Assembly (NCBI GenBank): GCA_910589665.1
Contig: CAJUTR010000010.1
Location: 1-64,000 of the forward strand
DNA from: an uncultured Eubacterium sp.
GTDB taxonomy: Bacteria > Bacillota > Clostridia > Lachnospirales > Lachnospiraceae
DNA length: 64,000 nucleotides
Reading direction: 5' to 3'
In this document: piece after piece, positions 24,565 through 34,089 of the stretch
Position numbering within the stretch: the stretch's first letter is position 1
How the letters are laid out: each line of letters opens with the position of its first letter
Position numbers and translations under genes: made by a program
Notes under the pieces: model-generated
What the model was told of the DNA's origin: nothing
The model's database searches: none
The model's input: the letters and a program-made list of their open reading frames with translations, nothing else

Positions 24565-26548
24565 ATGAACAAATTTACCTTAACATTAAAATTATTTTGC
24601 AAAACAGGTAGCGTGATCGTACCGTACATCCTTATGATGCTGGCTGTTAATGTCATGCTTTATCGCTTGACAGACTCTTTCGCCACAGCGGCGAAGGATC
24701 CGGAAACATTATCAGATGCCATGTTTTTTTACGGAGATATTAATGTAGGTTGCTTTGTCATCTACCTGTTTTTTTTATTTATCAGCTATGAGTATATGCG
24801 GAAGGTTAGGGAGTCACAGATGGAAGAAATCCTTTCCGCTTATGGAAGATCTGGCATGGGGATTTATGTAAGGCAGTTTTTCGTTTTAGCGCTGGCAGTT
24901 GTCCTCACGGCTGCAAATATTTCTATTTATGCGGTGTGGGGATGGAAAAATCTTGTATGTGCGGATGAATTGCTTGGGGAGGTTGTCAGCCTTCTGGTGG
25001 TGAATGTCTTTCTGTTGTCCTTGGCTGCCGTTTCGATGGGAATTGTTCTTTCCCGAGTAAAAAACAGGTTCATCGGATATGCTGCCATCGTCGCAGTTCT
25101 GTTTTTGATCCTGCCGAATGCCGTTAGTTTTTATGTTACAATGCAAAACGAATACCATATCCCCGTTTTTCTTATACGGGATCTTGTCTATCTGATTCCA
25201 CCGGATCTGTTGAGTTATCCGGATTCACTATATGGTTTTCCGTTGGAAAATTATCGTATAGCCGGTATGCTTTTATGGATAGTCATTGCTTCTGCCATGC
25301 TGTTATGGAATGTGCCGAAAAAGCAGGTGAGGTTGCGGAATGTGTTTACGGTTTGTCTGTGCCTGCTGGCAGGGGGGGCTTATTTATGCAACGGAGTGTA
25401 AAGGAAGTGTCCTCCTTATGCAGGGGCATCCGGAAGCGGCTATCGAGGAAATGGCAGGTTATTATAATACCCATGAGGGAAAGTCCGAGGAGGCCGCATT
25501 CACTGTATCAAAATATGCGCTGGATCTGACGTTTGGAAAGGAATTGGGGGCGGACGCAAGGATGTTTTTTGACGATGGGTCGTATTTGGATGAATACCAG
25601 TTTACGTTAAGCCATGCCTACCGGGTCGAGAGTGTGACGGACCAGGACGGAAACCCGTTGGACTATATTCGTGACGGAGACTACATCTGTATTTTGTCGG
25701 GAGGTAAAAAACTTACCCAGATCGGCATTCGTTACAGGGGGCACAGCTCGCTGTATTACGCAAATGAAAAGGCTTGTTTCCTGCCAGGTTTTTTTGCATA
25801 TTATCCGAAAGCCGGATACCGGCAGCAGGATTTCAGGGACGGCAGCTGGGACTATGACGAGCCGGAAGTACTATTTGAGGTAAAAGTCGACCGGGACGGT
25901 ATGACAAGCAACGTTTCGAAGGACGGTTCCGGTTTCCGGGGAAAGGCGGAAACGCTGACGCTTGTGGACGGCTTTTACCATGTATCACAGCAGGGCGAAT
26001 TCCAGATCCTGTCATATCCTCTTATGGAGAGTGAAGATGAGGCAAGCCGGGAATATCCGGAAAGACTGGCAGATGAGTTGGAAAAAGTGGAGGAATATCT
26101 CGAAATATCTGGAACGGACATTCACTTTGAACTGCCGAAAAAGGTCATTATGATGCCAGCCAGTTTGGCGTTTACGAGTTTGGCAAAAGGGATTTTTCTA
26201 TATGAAGACCACGCTGTCTTGTCACATGCAAACAGTGACGCCTATTTTGTACTGGAGCAAAATGTCGCCAAAAAGTCCGCACCGGAAAAGCAGGCATTAC
26301 GTGAGGCGTTTTTCAGTATACGCCCAGATGAAAAAACGGAAACGGATGAATTGTGGCGTTATGCGGATATGGACGGTTTTGACGGCTACGGAACGGAGGT
26401 GGAAGAGGTATATGATCTGTGCGTTGAGAGGATGAAGGAGATCGGTGTACAAAACGCATCCCGCCAGATCGTGCGCTACCTTTTGGATGGAAATGACCAT
26501 ACGGATCCGGTGTTTTTTTTAAAATCAATGGGAAATGAGGTAAAATGA
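24565..26548 (+). pseudogene. ABC-2-type permease fused to M1-peptidase-like domain, split at a G7 run
   Basis: Codons from 24565 encode a permease with six or more hydrophobic segments. At the last one, ending CLCLLAGG, seven G residues at 25372-25378 put the frame out and it stops at 25401. With six G the frame reads LAGGLIYATECKG and continues to 26548 as an extracytoplasmic domain of about 400 residues. That domain shows beta-sandwich traits of M1 aminopeptidases (ANEKACFLPGFFAYYPKAGYR). The expected HExxH zinc site is absent, so it is not a working peptidase. Related permease-M1 fusions accompany ABC ATPases. The last codon overlaps the ATPase start, as in an intact operon. Confidence 0.65.
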
Positions 26549-27240
26549 TTATGCTCAAGATCGAACATGTTTCTAAAAATTTTGGGAAAAAGAGGGCTTT
26601 GGATGATATATGCCTGGATATGGAGGAAGGCTGCTACGGGTTGCTAGGGCCGAATGGGGCAGGAAAAACGACACTGATCCGTATGATACTGGAGTTATAT
26701 TCGATAAAAAAAGGTTCGATCCAGTTTGAGGGAACAGGCCACATTGGATATCTGCCGCAGAAGTTTGGGGCTTTTCAGGAACTGACGGTGCGGGATATTC
26801 TTCTTTATTTCGCTGTGCTGAAAAAGATTCCAAAGGTGGAACAGGAGGCGGAAATTGACCGGGTTCTGGAACTGGTAAATCTGTCGGACCGAAAGAAAGA
26901 CAAAATGAGCAGTCTTTCGGGAGGTATGCAGAGGCGCGTCGGTATCGCGCAGGCAGTCTTGGGAGATCCTTCGGTGCTTATTTTCGATGAACCGACTGCC
27001 GGACTAGACCCAGAAGAGCGGACGCGTTTCAAAAAGCTGATTCGTCATATCATGGATAAAAAGATCGTCATTATATCGACACATATCGTGGAAGATGTGG
27101 AGACTCTGTGCGACCGCGTCATTATCATGAATCGCGGACGGGTTCTAAAGAATCTATCGGTTGAGGAGGTGAGTGAGGAAGGCAGCCTGGAGAAGGGATT
27201 TTTATGTGCCATACACGAGGATGACGGGAGGGAAGGGTAA
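26545..27240 (+). CDS. ABC transporter ATP-binding protein
   Basis: The 231 residues hold the Walker A loop GPNGAGKTT, a Q-loop at LPQKFGAF, the signature LSGGMQRRVGIAQ, Walker B VLIFDEPTAGLDP and the switch region STHIVEDV. It is the motor subunit of an ABC-2 type exporter or immunity pump. Its ATG overlaps the permease stop in ATGA, and its own TAA overlaps the next ATG, so the operon is tightly coupled. It is intact, which favours homopolymer sequencing errors or slippage over decay for the broken upstream genes. Confidence 0.92.
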   Translation: MIMLKIEHVSKNFGKKRALDDICLDMEEGCYGLLGPNGAGKTTLIRMILELYSIKKGSIQFEGTGHIGYLPQKFGAFQELTVRDILLYFAVLKKIPKVEQEAEIDRVLELVNLSDRKKDKMSSLSGGMQRRVGIAQAVLGDPSVLIFDEPTAGLDPEERTRFKKLIRHIMDKKIVIISTHIVEDVETLCDRVIIMNRGRVLKNLSVEEVSEEGSLEKGFLCAIHEDDGREG

Positions 27241-27884
27241 TGGTTCTGCTTCTCACGAATATAAGAAAGCGTAAGCTGTTGGTTTTGTTACCGGTTCTTG
27301 GGAGCGGTATTTTTGTTCCGCTCATGTGCTGGTATTACTGTGTACATTTTACAGACACGCCGGATGAGATCATAAAAAATGCACTGATACTTATGCACAC
27401 CTGTATCCCTATGCTGGTTACTTGGTGGATCATCCTTTTGTATCATGATTTTTTTAGTTGGGAAGGAAATGAGCTGCTCTATTATTATTATTCCCAGAGA
27501 GCTTTGGTGAAACAGTACGTGATCGTACTCCTTGTTTACGGTTTGATGGAGACGGCTGTTTTCGCTGTCGTGGAAAGTATGGTAGACATGCCATATTTCA
27601 TTTTGGGGCAATTACTTGCCGAGACAATGTGCGTGGCAGCCATGGTTTATTTTTTGGCATTCCTGTTGCTGAATACAGGGGGGTGTCTGCTCGTATCTAT
27701 TGGATATTGTGTATATATAAATATGTTTGATACGTTAAATCTGTTTGGCTTTATGTCAATATTTCCTCGTCCGGACGAATTTCTAGTCTGGAACGGCGGG
27801 CGTGTCCGGAATACGCTCGTAGCAGCTGCTGTGTTACATGCGGTTGGATTGGTGTGTATGAAATTCAGGAGGAGATATAAGTAG
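27240..27884 (+). CDS. ABC-2-type membrane permease subunit
   Basis: The product is a 214-residue hydrophobic protein with about six transmembrane segments. It begins with a basic stretch (NIRKRKLL) and has segments such as LVLLPVLGSGIFVPLMCW, MLVTWWIILLY and VIVLLVYGLMETAVF. No other domain is visible. Its position one base after the ATPase (TAATG) makes it the second membrane subunit of this exporter, alongside the larger M1-domain permease. The substrate is unknown; the small secreted peptide encoded 3 kb upstream is the obvious candidate, either for export or for self-protection. Confidence 0.75.
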   Translation: MVLLLTNIRKRKLLVLLPVLGSGIFVPLMCWYYCVHFTDTPDEIIKNALILMHTCIPMLVTWWIILLYHDFFSWEGNELLYYYYSQRALVKQYVIVLLVYGLMETAVFAVVESMVDMPYFILGQLLAETMCVAAMVYFLAFLLLNTGGCLLVSIGYCVYINMFDTLNLFGFMSIFPRPDEFLVWNGGRVRNTLVAAAVLHAVGLVCMKFRRRYK

Positions 27885-28364
27885 AATACAAAACGGAGAT
27901 TGAGAGGGATGAAAAGATACCAAATTTTTTATGTTGTGATCTATTTAAGAATATAGGGGTTTTGAATCCTAAAAGCAACTAAATCAGGAGGGAAGGATGA
28001 TTTCTAAGTGAAAGAGGTTTCTAGCCTATGGGACAAAGCATCGGTCTCGTTCGCCCTTTTACTATATTATAAAATTTTTTATCATGTACCGAGTTACATT
28101 GGTTACAAGTGTCGTTTATACAGCTGGGTTAATTAGCTATCTGGCAAACTCCGTCCATGTGAGACTTGTGTCATGGGTGGATTCTTTTGTGATTTCATGT
28201 ATAGAACACAATGGAACCGATGGAATGTTGAGCCAGAGGCTGGGATACCCCGGCCTCTCTTAGATTAGGGGCAGGTACTGTATTTAAAGATATGAACGAT
28301 CAGTTCCATATTTGACGTGAAGGTATCGCTGACGAATCAAAAAAAGATTGAAGTGGGGATCCCG
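27885..28364. other. intergenic region with gene debris and a GC hairpin
   Basis: No convincing gene is present. A 59-codon open frame (28084-28263) has hydrophobic codons but no ribosome binding site, and may be a fragment. At its end AGAGGCTGGG pairs with CCCCGGCCTCT (28233-28259) around three bases. Without a T-run this is a weak terminator candidate for the ABC operon. Confidence 0.4.
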
Positions 28365-29669
28365 TCACCTGACGACATCCCCGATCAGCCTCACAGGCTC
28401 CGTTTTTACATTTGAAAACCCATAGCAGCCATCCAGCCGCTCGGCGGCTTTCCCGGCCAGCTCTTTTTTCGACGTATGAAGCGTCGCGAGCACATCCCCC
28501 TTTTGTACAAGATCATTGATCTTATGCCGGAGAACGATGCCAGCGCTGAAATCGATCTGATCTTCCTTCCTACTCCTGCCCGCTCCGAGTATTCCGGCGG
28601 CCACGCCAAATCCTTCGGTATCCATTGAAGTAATATAACCGCTCTCTTTTGCCTGGTACTCAGCTGCAATTGGTGCTGTCGGCAGCTTCTCCGGATGTTC
28701 CATATAAGACACATCGCCGCCCTGCTGTTCAACCATAGAAAGAAACACCTGCCAGGCCCTGCCGCTTTCGATCGCATTCTTTGCCTCATCTTCTGCCTGT
28801 TCAAAGGGGATCTCTTTTCCGAGCGAGATCATATGTGCCGCCAGCGTATAGCAGACACGCATCAGATCGTCTGGGCCGTTTCCGTGCAGGGCGTCGATCG
28901 CTTCTTTTACTTCTAGATTATTTCCGATCGCAAAACCGAGAGGTTCATCCATAGAGGTCAGCTGCGCGACGGTCTGTTTCCCGGCATTCGTTCCGATCGC
29001 TGCCATTTTTTCTGCCAGAGCAAGTGACTGCTCATAATCTTTTATAAAAGCGCCATTTCCAGTTGTCACATCTAACAGGATCTTATCACTTCCTGCCGCA
29101 AGTTTTTTGCTCATGATCGATGCAGCGATGAGAGGAATGCTTTCGACCGTGGCGGTCACATCGCGCAGCGCGTAGATCCGTTTGTCCGCGGGGGCGAGGT
29201 CGTTTGTCTGTCCGTTCACGCATATGCCGACGGCCTGTACTGCTTGGAAAAATTCTGCCGCTGACAGATCCGTGCGGAACCCGGGAATAGATTCTAGTTT
29301 GTCGATCGTACCGCCTGTAAATCCGAGGCCGCGGCCGCTCATTTTCGCGACAGGTATCCCGCATGCCGCGGCAATAGGGCCGATGATCAGTGTCGTTTTA
29401 TCGCCTACGCCGCCTGTGCTGTGTTTGTCAACCTTGATCCCCCTGATTGGGGATAAGTCGTTGACAGAACCGGAATCCCGCATCGCCAGTGTCAGCGCCG
29501 TGAGTTCACGGTCATTCAGTCCGGTAAAACAGATAGCCATAAGCATGGCTGACATTTGGTAGTCTGGGATGCTATCATTACAATACCCCTCGACCATATA
29601 AGCGATCTCATTGTTGGAAAGCTCTCCGCCGAGTTTTTTCTTATGGATCAAATCCACGAACCGTTCCAT
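28365..29669 (-). CDS. pdp: pyrimidine-nucleoside phosphorylase
   Basis: The start at 29669 (MERFVDLIHKKKLG) has a GGGGG site six bases upstream and gives 434 residues, the normal length. The family signature KVDKHSTGGVGDKTTL, then AKMSGRGLGFTGGTIDKLESI, and the phosphate/nucleoside-binding DVTATVESIPLI and LLDVTTGNGAFIK identify the thymidine/pyrimidine phosphorylase fold. It releases the base from uridine, thymidine or deoxyuridine as (deoxy)ribose-1-phosphate for salvage. The N-terminal helical domain and C-terminal domain (VLATLHTSKK) are intact. The gene stands alone, with an extended -10 (TGCTATACT) upstream on its strand. Confidence 0.92.
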   Translation of the reverse strand: MERFVDLIHKKKLGGELSNNEIAYMVEGYCNDSIPDYQMSAMLMAICFTGLNDRELTALTLAMRDSGSVNDLSPIRGIKVDKHSTGGVGDKTTLIIGPIAAACGIPVAKMSGRGLGFTGGTIDKLESIPGFRTDLSAAEFFQAVQAVGICVNGQTNDLAPADKRIYALRDVTATVESIPLIAASIMSKKLAAGSDKILLDVTTGNGAFIKDYEQSLALAEKMAAIGTNAGKQTVAQLTSMDEPLGFAIGNNLEVKEAIDALHGNGPDDLMRVCYTLAAHMISLGKEIPFEQAEDEAKNAIESGRAWQVFLSMVEQQGGDVSYMEHPEKLPTAPIAAEYQAKESGYITSMDTEGFGVAAGILGAGRSRKEDQIDFSAGIVLRHKINDLVQKGDVLATLHTSKKELAGKAAERLDGCYGFSNVKTEPVRLIGDVVR

Positions 29670-29812
29670 AAAATCCCCCATTTCTGCGCCATAATAGGCA
29701 TTTGTTGGGAACAAGATACTTTTTGCCCCCAACGTCTTGAATTAAGTATAGCATAAAACCGGAAAATATGGTAGAATACTCTTAAAATACATAAGGAAAG
29801 TAGGAGGATTTT

Positions 29813-31345
29813 ATGTCAACAGATTCAGTGATCGTACTGTCTGCGTTTATTGCATATCTGATCTTAATGGTTGTGATCGGTATCTTGTCGATGAAGAAAA
29901 CGAACAGTACGGAAGATTATTTTTTAGGTGGACGTGGTTTAAATGGATGGGTGGCTGCCCTGTCAGCACAGGCATCCGACATGAGCGGCTGGCTTTTGAT
30001 GGGGCTGCCGGGTTCAATATACGCATTGGGGACTGGACAGGCTTGGATTGCCATTGGCTTGTTTCTCGGCACGGTAGCAAACTGGCTTTTGATCTCGAAA
30101 CGGCTCAGGCGGTATACGATCGTAGCGAATAATTCCCTTACGCTTCCGGAATTTTTGGAAAACCGTTATCATGATGAAAAACGGGTTCTCCTGTTCATAT
30201 CATCTATTGTGATCGTCATTTTTTTCCTCGTTTATACGGCTTCGGCACTTGCCTCGGGTGGAAAACTATTTCATACAGTTTTTGGTGTAGATTATCATCT
30301 GGCGCTCGGAATCGGTGCGGCAGTTATTCTCGTCTACACGTTTTTGGGCGGGTTTCTCGCCGTATGTACGACGGATTTTATCCAGGGAATGCTGATGTTA
30401 GTCGGACTTCTGGTCGTGCCGCTGGTAGCGTATGGAACGATCAGCGGGGATTTTGTAGAACGGCTTACGTCTACCGGTGTCAATTACAGTGATTATATGA
30501 GTCTTTTCTCAAATGGCGGAAAACCGTATTCGCTTGTTGACATTTTATCACAGCTGGCTTGGGGACTTGGGTATTGCGGAATGCCCCATATCCTTGTAAG
30601 GTTTATGGCCATTAAAAATGAAAAAGAATTGAAAAAATCTAGTATCATCGCGATCGTATGGGTTTTCCTTTCGCTTGTGATGGCATGCGTCATCGGTGTG
30701 GTAGGCCGTGCGTTCCTGGCGCCCGTTTTGGAAGCTGGGGATGCGGAGAGCGTATTTATCAAACTGATCAATACGGTGTTTAATGAAAACCTTGCGCTGC
30801 CGTTTGTCGGGGGACTGTTCCTCTGCGGCATACTGGCGGCGATCATGTCCACAGCGGATTCCCAGCTTTTGGTCTGTGCTTCTTCTGTCTCGAAAGACAT
30901 TTATAAAAATGTACTGAAACCAAAATCCTCGGATCAGACAGTTCTGAAAGTAAGCCGTATCACGGTTATTGTTGTGGCGCTGTTGGCGTTCTTTATCGCA
31001 TGGGATCCGGATAGCAGTATCATGGCGCTCGTGTCGGATGCGTGGGCTGGTCTCGGGTCCGCGTTTGGGCCGATCGTGGTTTGTTCCTTGTTTTGGAAGA
31101 GGACGAATTTTGCCGGCGCGGTTGCAGGGATCGTATCCGGTGGATTAACGGTCATTATATGGGATTACCTGCCGCTCGTAAACGGTGAGACGATCTACGC
31201 GGCGACAGGCATTTATTCGCTTCTTGTCGGCTTTATCATCAGTCTGCTGTGCATCGTCGTATTTAGTCTGGTGACGAAAGCGCCGTCGCAGGAAATTTTG
31301 GATGAATTTGAAAAGAGCCTTTTATACAAAAGTAATGAAAATTAA
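29813..31345 (+). CDS. putP: sodium/proline symporter (SSS family)
   Basis: The 510-residue protein has about 13 transmembrane segments. The SSS core is clear: DYFLGGRGLNGWVAALSAQASDMSGW in segment 2, the sodium-site-containing FLGGFLAVCTTDFIQG, and GILAAIMSTADSQLLVCASS with the conserved Ser/Thr pair. These features match PutP, which imports proline with Na+. A Na+-coupled carrier fits the apparent sodium-type ATP synthase in this window. AGGAGG precedes the ATG at 29813. It lies alone between pdp and an SLC13-like permease. The proline specificity is inferred from similarity only. Confidence 0.85.
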   Translation: MSTDSVIVLSAFIAYLILMVVIGILSMKKTNSTEDYFLGGRGLNGWVAALSAQASDMSGWLLMGLPGSIYALGTGQAWIAIGLFLGTVANWLLISKRLRRYTIVANNSLTLPEFLENRYHDEKRVLLFISSIVIVIFFLVYTASALASGGKLFHTVFGVDYHLALGIGAAVILVYTFLGGFLAVCTTDFIQGMLMLVGLLVVPLVAYGTISGDFVERLTSTGVNYSDYMSLFSNGGKPYSLVDILSQLAWGLGYCGMPHILVRFMAIKNEKELKKSSIIAIVWVFLSLVMACVIGVVGRAFLAPVLEAGDAESVFIKLINTVFNENLALPFVGGLFLCGILAAIMSTADSQLLVCASSVSKDIYKNVLKPKSSDQTVLKVSRITVIVVALLAFFIAWDPDSSIMALVSDAWAGLGSAFGPIVVCSLFWKRTNFAGAVAGIVSGGLTVIIWDYLPLVNGETIYAATGIYSLLVGFIISLLCIVVFSLVTKAPSQEILDEFEKSLLYKSNEN

Positions 31346-31478
31346 CGGAAAATTATGTGCAAATTGCCAGTTGCAATTGTGGTCATGGGTGCTATTATAA
31401 AGTACGGATAAAAAGTCAATATCGTTTTACATAATGGAAAAAGAGGAGACGGTATTCAGTATAGGAGGATTGATAGCA

Positions 31479-32840
31479 ATGACGATTGCACAGATTTTGG
31501 CATTGGTGATTTTTGTTGTTATGTTTATTATGATCGTAATGGAGCATTTTGAGAGGCAGAACATTACGATCGGCTGCGGTATCTTGACGCTGCTTTTGGT
31601 ATTCGGTTTTGGGATGCGCAGTGTAGATGCAGTCATTGATACCTTGAATCTGCAAAGTATTTTTACCGTAGATTTCTGGTACGTGACAGAGGAGTCCGTG
31701 GAATCATCCAGCGGAATCAACTGGTCAACGATCATATTTATCGCGGGTATGATGGTCATGGTCGAGGGTATGGCAAAAGCAGGATTTTTCCAGTGGCTCT
31801 GTATGAGGCTGGCGAAACTTGTTCATTACAAGCCGATACCGCTTTTCATCGCATTTATGCTCATGTCGTCTGTGCTAGCTATGTTTATCGACAGTATTAC
31901 GGTTATCTTGTTTTTGGCGGCCGTTACGGTGGAGTTGGCAAAATTGTTAAAGATCGATCCAGTTCCGATGATCCTGTCAGAAATCTTCTGTGCAAATCTT
32001 GGCGGCTCGGCTACGATGTGCGGGGATCCGCCGAACATCATCATCGGAACATCGCTCGGGTATTCATTTTGGGATTTCCTCAGTAATACGGGAGTGATCG
32101 CCGGCGTGAGCCTGATCCTTGTAATTATTTACTTCTATCTCGCATATCGTAAAGAGTTGACGTGCGAGGGAAATGAAAAGGTTGATCCGTCAGTGCTTCC
32201 GGATCCGAAAGATGCGATCACGAGCAAACGTGAATTTGCGACGAGCTGTGTGATTTTCGGATGTGCGGTTGTCATGCTTGTGACGCATGCCCAGACGGGA
32301 CTGACGGTGGCTTTTATCGGTGCGGTGATTGCGATCGTCACGCTTATCACGGCGGGAAGTTTTGCGGTAGAACTTTTGAAAAAGGTAGATTATAAGACGC
32401 TCCTTTTCTTCATTGGTCTATTTATGGTAGTAGGTGGATTGGAACAGACTGGTGTATTAGAGATCATAGCAGGCTATATTGGAAAGATCAGCGGCGGAAA
32501 TCTGATGCTGATGGTAGCGATCATTATCTGGCTGTCGGCGATCGCAAGTGCGTTTGTGGATAATATTCCATTTGCGGCGACGATGATCCCTGTTGTCCGC
32601 AGTCTTGCAATGACACAGCCAGGCGTGGATCTGAATACACTTTCCTGGGCGCTGTCGATGGGAACCGACATCGGTGGCAGTGCGACGCCGATCGGAGCGT
32701 CGGCAAATGTAGTAGGTACTTCGGTTGCGCTGAAAAATGGGCATCCGATCAGCTGGGGCAAATACTGTAAGACTGCAGCACCGGCGACGATTATTGTGGT
32801 GACCGTATCCATGCTGATCATTTTTGCGCGTTACTGTTAA
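31479..32840 (+). CDS. ArsB/NhaD/SLC13-type ion transporter
   Basis: The start at 31479 (MTIAQILALVIFVV) is chosen because TAGGAGGAT lies ten bases upstream, while the earlier ATG at 31434 has no site. The 453-residue protein has about eleven membrane segments. It includes the ion-transporter motif FCANLGGSATMCGDPPNIIIGTS and its C-terminal inverted twin MGTDIGGSATPIGASANVVG. This internal duplication marks the IT superfamily (ArsB, NhaD, DASS). Candidate substrates are dicarboxylates, phosphate, sulfate or Na+/H+ exchange; the sequence alone does not decide. It is followed by a cytidylate-kinase-like gene 27 bases later, a possible operon partner. Confidence 0.8.
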   Translation: MTIAQILALVIFVVMFIMIVMEHFERQNITIGCGILTLLLVFGFGMRSVDAVIDTLNLQSIFTVDFWYVTEESVESSSGINWSTIIFIAGMMVMVEGMAKAGFFQWLCMRLAKLVHYKPIPLFIAFMLMSSVLAMFIDSITVILFLAAVTVELAKLLKIDPVPMILSEIFCANLGGSATMCGDPPNIIIGTSLGYSFWDFLSNTGVIAGVSLILVIIYFYLAYRKELTCEGNEKVDPSVLPDPKDAITSKREFATSCVIFGCAVVMLVTHAQTGLTVAFIGAVIAIVTLITAGSFAVELLKKVDYKTLLFFIGLFMVVGGLEQTGVLEIIAGYIGKISGGNLMLMVAIIIWLSAIASAFVDNIPFAATMIPVVRSLAMTQPGVDLNTLSWALSMGTDIGGSATPIGASANVVGTSVALKNGHPISWGKYCKTAAPATIIVVTVSMLIIFARYC

Positions 32841-32867
32841 TGGTTTTTATAAAAGGAGGGAATGCGG

Positions 32868-33461
32868 ATGGAAAAACAGATCATTATTTCAATCAATCGC
32901 GAGTACGGAAGCGGCGGACACGCGATAGCAGAACAGATTGCTAAAGATTTGAACCTCCCGATGTATGATCGGAATATGTTGGATGAAATTGCCAAGGAAA
33001 AGGGAATGAAGGTAGAACATTTCGAAGAATATGACGAGAAACCGAGAATTCCACTGATTTCCAGAAAGGTGCGGGGGCATTCCAATTCGATGGAAGAGCA
33101 TCTGGCGGAGCTGCAGTTTGAATATTTGAAAAAGAAAGCAGATAAAGGGGAGTCCTTTGTCGTTGTTGGCCGATGTTCGGAAACGGTATTGAAGGATCAC
33201 GGAAACTTGATTTCGGTCTTTATTCTTGCTGACCGAAACGATAAAGTGAACCGGGTAAGTGAAAAATTTGACTTATCCATCGGCGATGCCGTATCAAAGA
33301 TGAATCGTCACGACCGGTACCGCAAACATTATCATAACAGCTATTCTCCATATCGGTGGGGCGATTCCAGAGGGTACGACCTCTGCATCAACAGCAGCCG
33401 GTTAGGGCTTGATGGAACGGTGAAGATGATCGAGCATTATATCGAAAATCGGAATGATTGA
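32868..33461 (+). CDS. cytidylate kinase-like protein
   Basis: The ATG at 32868 is preferred over 32862 because of the spacing from AAAAGGAGGG. The 197-residue product begins IIISINREYGSGGHAIAEQIA, where the P-loop is modified to EYGSGG, as in the cytidylate kinase-like family (PF13189). MYDRNMLDEIA, VVVGRCSE and a late HDRYRKHYHNSYSPYRWGDSRGYDLCIN stretch are typical of this group in Clostridia. It is probably a soluble nucleotide-binding protein, and its substrate is undetermined. It shares a transcript with the preceding transporter and ends before a strong terminator. Confidence 0.85.
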   Translation: MEKQIIISINREYGSGGHAIAEQIAKDLNLPMYDRNMLDEIAKEKGMKVEHFEEYDEKPRIPLISRKVRGHSNSMEEHLAELQFEYLKKKADKGESFVVVGRCSETVLKDHGNLISVFILADRNDKVNRVSEKFDLSIGDAVSKMNRHDRYRKHYHNSYSPYRWGDSRGYDLCINSSRLGLDGTVKMIEHYIENRND

Positions 33462-33471
33462 GAAATGAAAA

Positions 33472-33514
33472 AAGAAACTCCAAATCCCAAAAAGGATGAG
33501 GAGTTTCTTTTTTC
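33472..33514. terminator. bidirectional Rho-independent terminator
   Basis: GAAACTCC at 33474 onward pairs with GGAGTTTC before 33508, flanked by A-runs and T-runs on both sides. It separates the + strand cytidylate-kinase-like gene from the convergent gene ending at 33530. Confidence 0.85.
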
Positions 33515-33529
33515 GTTGTGGGTTCCAAG

Positions 33530-33994
33530 TTAGCTTCGGCCGACTTTTTGCAGCGCCTTCAATTTTGCCCTTTGGAAAAAACCGAGTTTTTCCTGTGGGC
33601 TTAACAGCATATTCCGGGAGCCTTTTACGTCCATGATGTAAATACCGCTCAATACGACTTTCAATTCTTTTTTTACTGGAAGCAGGGGGAAGATCTTTTC
33701 ATCACACATGAGAGACATGATCTTTGGTCCGATCTTCGCTTTCACAATGGGGACTTTGGAACGCCTTAAATATTTTGGCGTATTCTCAACGATAACTTTG
33801 GGAAGCCCTGATTCCGTTAATTTCATACGCTTTTTATCAATGACAAGAATAGATGTCACCTGTGAGGCCGCTTCCATCTGTGATTGTGAAGCCTCCTGTT
33901 TTTTCTGCAGCTTCTTGCCGATGATCGATAGTACGATAAATGCCACTAATAATACGGCAAGAACGATACAAAGGATGATCAAAAAGGTTTTCAC
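33530..33994 (-). CDS. single-pass membrane-anchored protein of unknown function
   Basis: A GTG start at 33994 is supported by GAGAGGT nine bases upstream. Residues 4-26 form one hydrophobic anchor (FLIILCIVLAVLLVAFIVLSI), followed by a charged, Gln-rich coiled segment and a cytosolic domain of about 110 residues. That domain contains SILVIDKKRMKLTESGLPKV and YIMDVKGSRNMLLSPQEKL, and is basic near the end. I do not know the family, but the pattern resembles uncharacterised Lachnospiraceae proteins encoded next to plsC. A membrane-surface role is plausible. It ends just inside a bidirectional terminator. Confidence 0.65.
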   Translation of the reverse strand: MKTFLIILCIVLAVLLVAFIVLSIIGKKLQKKQEASQSQMEAASQVTSILVIDKKRMKLTESGLPKVIVENTPKYLRRSKVPIVKAKIGPKIMSLMCDEKIFPLLPVKKELKVVLSGIYIMDVKGSRNMLLSPQEKLGFFQRAKLKALQKVGRS

Positions 33995-34089
33995 GTTATC
34001 CGTACCTCTCTTTCTTTTTCGTGATTTATGTTGTCTAAAGGTTCGTCAGAACTTATTTTAACATGTTTTTTTAAAAATGAAAAGGGAAA

